Source: Pratylenchus scribneri
Lineage: Eukaryota > Nematoda > Chromadorea > Rhabditida > Pratylenchidae
DNA length: 64,000 nucleotides
Assembly: GCA_030063045.1 (NCBI GenBank)
Contig: JAQSEB010000065.1
Span: forward strand, 434,001-498,000
Direction: 5' to 3'
Under the pieces are notes generated by a model. It saw only the letters and a program-made list of their open reading frames with translations. It was not told the DNA's origin and did no database searches. A program made the position numbers and the translations under genes. Shown here in pieces: positions 55,291 through 64,000 of the stretch. Numbering within the stretch: the stretch's first letter is position 1; each line of letters starts with the position of its first letter.

Positions 55291-56816
55291 ATGCAAACAT
55301 TGAAATTTGGCATCCTTCTGCTACAATTGAACATTTTACTCATTTTCGCCAACATGGACGACGATGTAAATATTATGTATATTGGGAAATTTATTATAAA
55401 TATATATTTATTTTCCAATAAATATTTAATAATATATTAAAAAGGAATTAAGATTTCAAAAAATAAAGAATAAAATAAAGGATTATTTTGCGAAATTAAT
55501 AATACAAATAAAAATAAAATTGATAAAAAAAAATTCATTCCAAAATAATCTTTGATTTCGCAAGAGCACCACCAATTTTTGTTCATTTCCATTATTTTTC
55601 AAGAATTATATTTGATTTAGAACTTATCTTATTAGTGAAGTGGTTTGATACAGAATTTTTTAAATATATTACTTTAGTAATATTTAATAAAATTTATAGA
55701 TTTGGTCCATTTCTGATTGCAAAGAACTGAAATTATTTGCTTACCAATTTAGCAATATGGTCAATCATCATCAATCTTTTACGAATTTGTTTTATAAATG
55801 CAAAGCGAAGGATCCGATCAACAGTGAATTTATGGCTGAAAAGATAGAATTGATGAATGAATTGATTGGAATGCCAGAAAAATTGAATAAAAGTGAAGAA
55901 TTATGGAGTGAATGTTCAAAAGAATTGAAAATAGAAAAAAATTTGACGAAGAAAATGCTAGAAATATTGCCGGAATGTAGCCAAAGCAATGGACCATGGA
56001 AGGTAGGCCAAGCTTATTAGATAAAATATTTTAAAATTATTAAAATATTTTTTATTAATAAAAAAGAAAATATATTTATTTTATATCCGAAGGAGAACTT
56101 TATTTTTTGATGATTTTTTATTTGCCTTAAACCTTAAAAAGGATATTGTATACCGTATTCCGTATACCCAACTCAATGGTACAAATTTCCCATACGATTT
56201 TAGATTTAAATAAAGTAATTAATTTCTTAAAATTAGATTTTTGAACTACTTATTTATTAGTACACTCCATATTTATCAGTAAACATTAGTGTTAATCAAT
56301 GTTGGTGCCAATATTTATTTCGGCATTTAAGTATGAATTCTATAATTTAAATAGTGTTCTGGTTGAAAAATCAAAAGCGATAAAAAATCATATGAAAAAC
56401 AAATATCTTGAGATCTAATTTTTTAACTTATTAGCTCTGAATGCTTCAATTTAGTCTATTAAAATTTTTATGACAAGGACAAGATAATAATTTCCTTTTT
56501 CAATTAGACTGTATCCATTGTGTCCATTTGCATCAATGCTGCAACATTACTAATCTTCATTATTGGCGCCGGCGTTTATCTTTATAAAACCAGAAAGAAC
56601 AAGAATTTGGAAATGGATGGCCGAAAACATTTGGAAATGGATGGCCGAAAACATTTGGAAATGGATGGCCGAAAACATTTGGAAATGGATGGCCGAAAAC
56701 ATTTGGAAATGGATGGCCGAAAACATTTGGAAATGGATGGCCGAAAACATTTGGAAATGGATGGCCGAAAAAAGACGAAATCCGATAAAATAGAAATTCC
56801 TATTCGAATTTACTGA
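55291..56816 (+). CDS. Type I membrane protein with seven 8-residue tail repeats
   Basis: Exons 55291-55365, 55700-56002 and 56508-56816 join in phase 0, giving 228 residues. Residues 1 to about 21 are a signal peptide (LKFGILLLQLNILLIFANM). The ectodomain (exon 2) has four cysteines, likely two disulfides, helical Lys/Glu-rich sequence and sequons NKS and NLT. Exon 3 starts with a membrane segment (VSICINAATLLIFIIGAGVYLY) and a KTRKNK stop-transfer, then seven perfect copies of (H/N)LEMDGRK, and ends KSDKIEIPIRIY. The repeats keep frame, so they are translated. Family not recognised; architecture suggests a small cell-surface protein. The neighbour at 54069-54690 appears to be a diverged paralogue in the opposite orientation. 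Confidence 0.8.
56607..56774 (+). repeat. Seven identical 24-bp coding repeats
   Basis: TTGGAAATGGATGGCCGAAA plus ACAT, seven units with no base differences until the last two codons. It encodes LEMDGRKH in the cytoplasmic tail. The identity at DNA level indicates very recent expansion. Confidence 0.95.
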
Positions 56817-56884
56817 TAAAATAATTTTTTAAAAAAAAATGTCTGAAAAAAAATAAAAATTTTAATAAAATTTATTTTGTACGA

Positions 56885-57135
56885 GCTTCAATGACGGGTC
56901 CTTCAGTATTGAAGCAATTTACTAAACATGAATTGGCCTCTGGGGGATGTTTGTGTGGTTTTCAATAAAAATTGTCTTTTTGTTTGCCTCTTTTTTCTAC
57001 AAATATTCCAAGGGTATACTCTCGAGTCTAGATTCTGGAATATGTGGAAAAATAAATGGCCAGCCAAGGAATTGGCCATTTTGTACAGGCTGAGGTGAAC
57101 AGAACGGACAATGATTAACATCAATAATTCCACAT
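56885..57135 (-). pseudogene. Decayed copy of chemoreceptor last exon (1)
   Basis: Matches the last exon of the 57741-60498 receptor gene (TGACGGGTCC.TCAG, AACATGAATTGG, TGTGTGGTTTTCAAT, AAATATTC.AAGGGTAT, GACAATG) but has indels and stops, and only the 3' half of the exon is left. The flanking AACATCAATAATTCCACATA is also duplicated (57117 and 57665). Confidence 0.75.
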
Positions 57136-57202
57136 AATTTAAAAGAAAATGCCATCAAAAAAATAATAAGAAAATTAGAAAAAAATTAAATTGAATCAAA
57201 TT

Positions 57203-57345
57203 TATGAAATTTCATTTTTTCCTGGCACAATGACGGGTCCTTCAGCAATTGATGCAATTTTATTCAACATGAATTGCCCTGGGGGGGATGTCGTGTGGTT
57301 TTCAATACACCCTTTCAGTCCAAATATTCTAAGGGAATCAGAATC
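57203..57345 (-). pseudogene. Decayed copy of chemoreceptor last exon (2)
   Basis: TTATGAAATTTCATTTTTTCC, CAATTGATGCAATTTTATTC and AACATGAATTG are close to the functional exon (57741-57850), closer than copy 1 is. The copy is cut at 57345 where a fold-back element begins; the missing tail reappears after the element near 57665. Confidence 0.75.
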
Positions 57346-57610
57346 CGTCTATAGAACCTACAAACCTTATATCATTTTTAAGATCTAATCTAGAAGCATC
57401 TTTTGACTTATACTATTCTTAGTTTAAATCGAAACTTAGCAAGTTAAACCGCTTAAACCATATTCTCCAGTTTTTGGTTTTAAACATTATAATTTTGGGC
57501 CAAAACCTGATATTTTTTTTAAATACAATCCGTTGGCGTCTCGATTATCTTCAATTGGTATAGATTTGCAAGGTATAAAACCATTTTCTGATTTATTAAA
57601 GTTAAAAAAC
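57346..57610. mobile_element. Decayed fold-back, core-motif family
   Basis: TATAGAACCTACAAACCTTATA at the left and AAGGTATAAAACCATTTTC at the right are inverted; inner TTAAACC/GGTTTTAAAC and a diverged core (TTGGCGTCTCGATTATCTTC, 57532). It interrupts the second decayed receptor exon. Confidence 0.6.
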
Positions 57611-57740
57611 TATTTTTGATAGAAAAAAATTGTATCCAATAAAATAAAATTTCTTTTTTATTAATAATATCAATAATTCCACATATTTAAAAAAATTCTA
57701 TTAATAAGAAAATTAGACAAAAAATTAAATTTAATCAAAT

Positions 57741-60498
57741 TTATGAAATTTCATTTTTTCCGGGCTCAATAATGACTGGTCCGTCAGCAATTGATGCAAT
57801 TTTATTCAACATGAATTGGACTGCTTGGGGATGATGTTGTGTGGTTTTCAATGAAAGTTCTCTTTTGATGATTGGTGCCTCCTTTTTTAGTCCAAATATT
57901 CGAAGGGTATGCTCTCGATAGGGGGCAACAAACAAAAGAGTGACCAGCGAATTGACCATTGTATAAAGGGTGAGCAGCAGAATGGACAATTGGCCAATGG
58001 AACCGGCAACGGCGAGTTTGAAAAAGACTGAAATGAAAGCATAGCAAACGGGGCCAATCAGGAAGAGAATAGGCAAACAAAACTGAAATAATGGAATATA
58101 AAATTATTTGGAAGCATTAAAATTAAAAGCAAGTAGGCATATTTAGAAAAGTTTTGCATTGTAATTTAAAAATGGGATATTCTCAACAACTTTTCAAGTA
58201 ATTAACACAAACATTTTTTTTCAATCCCACTTCCCATTCCCAATCATCAAAATTAACTATTATAAATGTTACGGCTAATTTAGGGAATTGGTATATTTCC
58301 GGGAATACACACCAAGAGTGCGTTAGTTAATTTAGGGAAATCTCTGCTTCTAGACCATTTACATTTTCAAGAATAAGCAATTCGATTCATCATCGTCGAT
58401 TTACTATATGAAATTTCAATTTCATATCGGTATTAAGGCTATTAAGTAAAAAGTTAGTAAACCAAAACCGGTTTGGGTTTAAACAACGGTTTAACTTTTC
58501 AAGAGAAATATATCCCATTCTGGAATCAAAAATTAAATTGACCAAGGTGATCGAAAGAGTTAATTTTCATGACTGTACTCTCTCTAGAAGCCGAGATTCC
58601 CGAAATATATAATGGTATCAAAACTGCTAGAATTTAGTTTTATTTTAATTAATTAATATAATTTTGCACCTGAACAATTAGCATTGCTGTCAATTGTAAA
58701 TGAAGTTTGAATGTGCGTGCAGTGAAATGGGCCACATTTCGTTGAATTGTTCGAAAAATGAGGACGGAAAAGATGATACTCAATGTTGTGACCATTGAAT
58801 AGGAAACAATAATGAATAGGCCAAATTGGATCATTCCATCGCCTACACTCAACAAAATGTAAACTGTCCCATTTTGGGCCATTTTTTCCGCAATTTCAGC
58901 GGTCATCAGAGATGCGTGCAAAGGCTCAGCAATGATTATTTTGATTTCCTTAAAATATTAAAGATATTTATTTGAAATAAATTATTTAATATATTTTGAT
59001 AAATATATTTAATATTTTTTCTATTCTTTATAGTTAATTCCTTAAAAAAATATAAATTTATAATAATAAAAGTAAAATTTCTTTAAAATTGAAACTTAAA
59101 AAAACCAAAAATTTCCTTATTATTAGAACATATTTTTTAATAAAAAACAGGAAATTTTTATATAAAATTAATTTTGATAAATTTTTTAAATTTTTTGAAT
59201 AATTTTTTGAATATTTTCTAGAAATTTTTGAAATTTTTTTAAAATTTGTTGAATAATTATTTGAATATTCTTGTAAATTTTTTTTAAATTTTTTGAAAAA
59301 ATTTTTTCATTTTTTATTTTTTTCATTTTATAAATTTTTTGAATAATATTTTTAAAAATTTTTGAAATTTCTTAAAATTTTTTGAATAATTTTTTTTAAT
59401 TTTTTAATGTGTAATTTTTTGTAAAAATACATCCGGATCTGCCATTGCATGGAATGCCATAATTGCGCAAATTGCACAAATTCCAACAGCAAAAATGGTG
59501 AAGACTATTCTTGAAGTCCATTGATTAAATATTTTATGCAATTTTGCATAATTTTGTTGCACAGCCGTATAACGAAACATCAAACAATTTACTTGGTTAC
59601 AAAAAACGCAGGCGCCAAAAAACATTGCAATGGCAAACTTAAATAAATAAATTGGAAAATTTTAAATAAAAGGGAAATATTATAAAAATGCGAAAAAAAA
59701 ATAATGAAAATGGCCAAAAAAATTAAGGATTTTTATAGTTCACAGGAGTTTATTCTAGACCAATAAACCATATATCCAATCGATAGATCTCATAAAGATG
59801 CATCTTTTGATATGGCGTGGGTTTAATTAATTTTAAATTAGTTTTGAATCAAAAAAGTCTAAGATGGTTTAAGCGGTTTAATACCCTTAATTTTGACTAA
59901 ACCATGACAAATTATATACCAATTAACGCGTCTTGATGAGATCTATCGATTGAGTATCGGATTTGAGTGGTCTAGGGCCAACCATTGAACCGTTATAATT
60001 TTTTCGCCATCTTCAAGTAATTTTTTCTAAATAAAATAAGTATTATCCAAATTTTCATAAAAAATAAAAAAAATCAATTAAAGAAAATATATTTATTTAC
60101 TTTACCCCATATCTGCCGCCTTGAGGTCCAATGAAACGGGCAAGCCCATTCACAATTCCACCTCGAAAACCAGCCTCAAAAAGGAGCAAATCCGGATCCA
60201 GAATGAAGCCAATGGTAAAGGTGAGAAAAAATTCATTTTGCTTGAAAGATAATTTGATAATATTTTTTTACATTTTATATAAAAATTAATATTTTTGGTC
60301 ATTAAGAATCTGAGTAAAATTTTTAAATTATTTTTTAATTAAAAGGAATTAATTTATTACCAAAAGCATGAAAAGTGCAAATCGAAATGATTCCATGCGC
60401 TTTGGAGTTTTACAAAAGACCAACCAAATTAAATAAATTTGGAGAAGCAAAGTGACAAAGGTGATTGAAAAAAGAAGGACATCAAAGAAGCCAATCAT
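57741..60498 (-). CDS. Serpentine chemoreceptor, Srh/Str superfamily (5 exons)
   Basis: Exons 60498-60361, 60240-60106, 59637-59431, 58948-58670 and 58082-57741, all phase 0 with GT-AG borders; 366 residues, seven membrane segments. It starts MIGFFDVLLFSITFVTLLLQ (TM1), then the intracellular TPKRMESFRFALF loop typical of Srh, an extended second segment with GGIVNGLARF, CNQVNCLMFRYTAV (TM3 end), a TM4 around FTIFAVGICAICAIMAFHAM, TM5 (FGLFIIVSYSMVTTLSIIF), then LQLTAMLIVQFCLPILFLIG (TM6) and TM7 with LFVAPYREHTLRIF, the PYR motif of this superfamily. Expected role: ciliated sensory-neuron GPCR. The exact class (Srh versus Str) cannot be settled by eye. The exon 3 donor is GTATTT. Intron 2 hosts a fold-back element. 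Confidence 0.88.
59732..60005. mobile_element. Fold-back element in receptor intron, core-motif family
   Basis: TTTATAGTTCACAGGAGTTT...CTAGACCAATAAACC pairs with GTGGTCTAGGGCC...GAACCGTTATAATTT. Core words ATCGATAGATCTCATAAAGA (59779) and ACGCGTCTTGATGAGATCTA (59935). It lies in intron 2 of the chemoreceptor gene. Confidence 0.75.
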
Positions 60499-60686
60499 TT
60501 TTATATTAATTTTATCTTTTTAAAATATGAATAAAAATTTAATTTTTAAAAATATGATTGATTCGCTATTGAGAAGTTTTTGATGAGTTATAAAAAGATT
60601 TTTAATCGAAAAAATTAATTTTTTGAAAATAAATTTGCTTTGGATTTTAGAATAAATCCATTCTATAGAAATTTCGTTACTTATCC

Positions 60687-60895
60687 AGTTTTTGTCCGCT
60701 GGGAGAGTCAGGAGAGTCATAAGTGAAAAAGTGAGGGGTTTCCCCTTTGGCTCAGGATTAGGGTTAGGGTCATACAGGGATAATATATCACCTAATATAT
60801 CCCTAATCCTATCCCCAACCCTCATAGGGGTGCCCTTCATCACTTTTTCATATTTTACCCTCCCAGTGGGCACAAACACAAACTGGAAAGTACCG
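60687..60895. mobile_element. Fold-back with TAGGG-like loop upstream of receptor
   Basis: CCAGTTTTTGTCCGCTGGGAG pairs with CTCCCAGTGGGCACAAACAC...CTGG; inner AAGTGAGGGGTTTCCCCTTTG pairs with the reverse of AGGGGTGCCCTTCATCACTT. The loop has GGATTAGGGTTAGGG and CCCTAATCC. It lies about 190 bp upstream of the receptor start codon. Confidence 0.75.
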
Positions 60896-63800
60896 AAATT
60901 TAAAAAAAAATGGAATTTTCGACTTCAAACTCAAAAAATAAATAAAATATCGGGAAATTTAATTTTAAAATATTGCCACTAATTAATTACAGCCTGAATA
61001 TTTTCTTAAATTTCAGCTGTTAACCTGGCTGGAAGAATTTTCTGCGAGAAGTGGCACGCACCAGTGGATTTCGAACATTTCTATGAAAGGTAGCAGATGG
61101 TTTTGGCTGGTTCAATTTATTTTCAAATAATTAAAAATGACGAAAATTGAGAAATTAAAATGAAGTTCGAAAAACATCTGTCATTATTTGTACTTCGATA
61201 AATTTTCGTAAAAAAATGTCAATTTGAAAATAATTAATTATTTAAATTTTGAACCAATGAAATTTTCGCACCCAAATTTTGTGTTGATTAATTAAGTAAA
61301 TCATTTTTCAAATGAATATTATTAATTTACCTTTAATAAAGTTGGTTACATTTATAAATGTTTTTTTTTTCATAAAAATGGCAAGATTGGATTATCAATC
61401 ATAATGGTTAATTAAAATATGAAATATTCATTTTCGATCTTTTTTATTCCCCCTTCAATTCGCCCAAAAATGAGCATAATTCAACCGAGTTCAAAGCATG
61501 AATAAAAAATGGCCTTCAAATCTTCGCCCTATAGCCGTTGTTCACATTTGTGCGGCAGTTCATCATATTCACCAACTCCATTTTTAAAGTTGTTTTTTGC
61601 CTGCCATTTGGAGTGCCATTCATCCCTCTTTCTTCTCTAACAAAATGCGCAAAGTGCGAATAAATAAAATGCACAAAAATGGAAGATGAACAACCAATTT
61701 CGCCCTTTTCCACCTCATCATATTCCCCCGTTAGCTTTTATATTTGCCTTGATTTTTTGCTATTTTCTGACTTTGGTGAACTTCATTGCCTCCTTCTTCC
61801 CCACCCTTTTATGTTCTGCTCAAATAACCAATTTTTATTCGCTTCATAAACTTCAATCTCATCTCAAATCATCAAAAACCAATCGAAAATGGTGCTAAGC
61901 GGTATTCCTTTACAGAAAAATTTATGAACAATCAGCCTAAATAATGCACAAAAGTTATTATTGTTCTTCAATTTTTAGATGAAAATAAGCAAGTGAAAAA
62001 TGTAGTTAATCAAACTCACATTTTTATTTTACAGTTGAAAAATCATCGCATTTAAATTTTTTAAGATTATAAAATCTGGTCAAATTGAGCATTTTAAAAT
62101 ATACACCATATCTTGAACTCACTAGGTTCCTACGGCTAAATTTATAAGAGCAAAATGATGATTCAATTTAAATTTTTGTTTTGCTAAAATTATTCATTAT
62201 AAATCTTTTATGACATTCACAATAAATTTTGTTTTGTTTAGCACATGACTGAATTTTGAATAAAAATTATGCCAATATCCCAAAAAGTGTGGATTGTAAT
62301 GGAAATTTTTATGCCATAATTCAATTTCCTTCGCATGGCCCAATTTTGCATTTCAATCGCCTCAAAAGCCGATTATTGTAATTTGGAAGCTGGCCTAAAG
62401 TTTTCCGAAGAGCCAATAGGTCCAAAATAATAATGGACGGCCCAAAACTGAATGAATGGAAAATTGAATTTGCGGCCATTGTGGAAAGGAGGAATAATAA
62501 TTTTCGCGCCCACCAATTTCCTCCATTTTTGTGGTAGCCAAAAGCCTCTCTCTTTGGGGAATTCAAATTGTGGACTTGTCCTCAGCATTAAATTTATAAT
62601 GTGCTGACGACAAATAGGGCAACATTTATGAAAGAAAATGCCAAAAAGAATGGATGGGGAGAAATAAAGGAAGCCAATTCTAACAATTGGCTTATCCATC
62701 GTCCTAAAATTTTAAAAGTCTTTTCCCACCTTTTTTACCCTAATATATAATAAATTTGTCTTTATCCCACAATCCCAACCGCCACCTCTCAAAATTTAAT
62801 TTCCATCCATCCACCCATTGGCATTTTTCTTATTTCTTTGGCGCTCGCTCCATTACCGTACCTTATTTTATACGGAAGGATTAAAGAAAATAAGGAAAAA
62901 GATTTTTCCTTATTAGGATAATTTAACATTTATAATAATATTATAAATCTCTTTAATTTTTTTTTGTATAATTTATACTCAGAAATGCATTTAGTTTTTT
63001 GGACAAAAATATACATTTTATTAGGTTATAATATTTTTATCCTTGGATTTTATACTTTATTTCTCCTAAATTAATTAGGCGTTTTTTAACCTTTTATAAT
63101 AGTAACAAATAGGCCTGTTTATAGAAAAAAAATATATCGCCACAGAAATTATTAAATTATTAATTTTTTGCACTAAAATTTATTAAAAAATTAAATAATT
63201 TTGCGGATTATTAGAATTTTTTTTCCAGTGAGGAGGAACCAATTCGAAAATTTAATTCCCCAATCTCTTTTGTGTAGGCAAACAATGCAAAGAAAGAACC
63301 AAGAAACCATAAAAATTTGTTCACTGTAGCGAAACGCGCGGCAAGCAAAGACAAATTGCACAAATTTAACATTCAAATTTCGCCCCATCAATCCTAAAAA
63401 TTCATTCGAATTCCTTCTTCTCTTTTCATGTGCCGATTTACACAAACAAATATCCTATATTTGCCCTAATAGAATCGAGTTTTTGAACGAATTCATTCAT
63501 TTGGTTTTAGTTTTACAATTCGGACAAACAATCCTCATCCATTTATTCATTTTGCCCATTCTTCACATTTGCCATTCATTCATTTCTTCATCCCTCTTTT
63601 TGTATGCAAATTTAGCATTTCTCTGGATTTTATGTTTTCCAATTTGGTCGGTTGATTGCACACATAAAAATATATTTTCAACAGAACAAAAATGCGCATT
63701 GTTTGTCTTCCAGAATCGAAGCAAAAATATTTAACTTTTTCCTAATTTTGGGTCAAAAATAAATTTAATTAATTTCTGTTTTTTTATGGTAAGAATGATT

Positions 63801-64000
63801 GTTCAGACAGTAAAATTGTCCCTTCGGATTACTATTTAGGTTTCTGAATTAAATTTAAACTACTTCAAAATTTCATTTTTTATAATTTCTTGAATTATTT
63901 TGAATCTTCTAGATTTAAATTCAGCCAATTTTCTAAAATAACAACCATCCATATTTTGCCATTATCTCAGCAATTTTCCAAACTATTAAATACTTTTGTT
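60896..64000. other. No supported gene to window end
   Basis: Weak candidates only: 61516-61640 (minus) ends in a frame NCRTNVNNGYRAKI and could be a terminal exon; 62373-62700 is open in two overlapping minus frames without borders; 63191-63445 and 63483-63734 are chance-like hydrophobic frames. Nothing recognisable. Confidence 0.4.

Noticed and set aside
62321..62699. Two overlapping minus-strand frames
   Set aside because: Neither has splice borders or a recognisable product; choosing one would be arbitrary.

Overview
This is a strongly AT-rich piece of nematode nuclear chromosome with few genes and very many repeats. The evidence for a nematode is a complete Rh-type ammonium transporter gene, an Srh/Str-class serpentine chemoreceptor gene, several genes coding for proteins I cannot place, a mix of very short (about 47 nt) and kilobase introns, and possible trans-splice acceptors just upstream of some start codons. 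The species cannot be read from the sequence; a tylenchid-like nematode is only a guess. All genes are split, so models were assembled by hand from reading frame, GT-AG borders, phase agreement between neighbouring exons and, where available, comparison of paralogues.

Layout. Positions 1-18700 hold no convincing gene: direct and tandem duplications, fold-back (inverted-repeat) elements, and a 1 kb minisatellite at 10050-11075. Positions 18705-25690 and 26485-32100 are two diverged copies of one duplicated segment. Each copy carries one five-exon minus-strand gene for a secreted protein (467 and 466 residues) of a family I do not recognise, and each copy was later hit by different mobile elements in its introns. 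Positions 32400-35270 hold a 55-residue putative amidated peptide precursor, a possible cysteine-peptidase-like exon, and a coiled-coil/Q-rich protein gene, all on the minus strand. The Rh transporter gene (plus strand, 11 exons) fills 37115-42439 and has a 25-bp minisatellite in intron 2. From 43816 to 52023 there are four minus-strand genes or gene parts of unknown function, one coding for a single-pass membrane protein. At 54069-56816 two related single-pass membrane protein genes sit head to head; the right-hand one has a cytoplasmic tail made of seven identical 8-residue repeats. The chemoreceptor gene lies at 57741-60498 (minus), with two decayed copies of its last exon beside it at 56885-57345. 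No gene was found in 60900-64000.

Mobile DNA. At least five non-autonomous elements have TAGGG- or CAGAG/CAGGG-type termini and 8-bp target duplications like those of hAT transposons. A second, larger set of fold-back elements shares a common internal core (GAT-GCGTCTCGA-GAG-like) although the rest of their sequence differs. Several are nested. No transposase gene is visible in the window.
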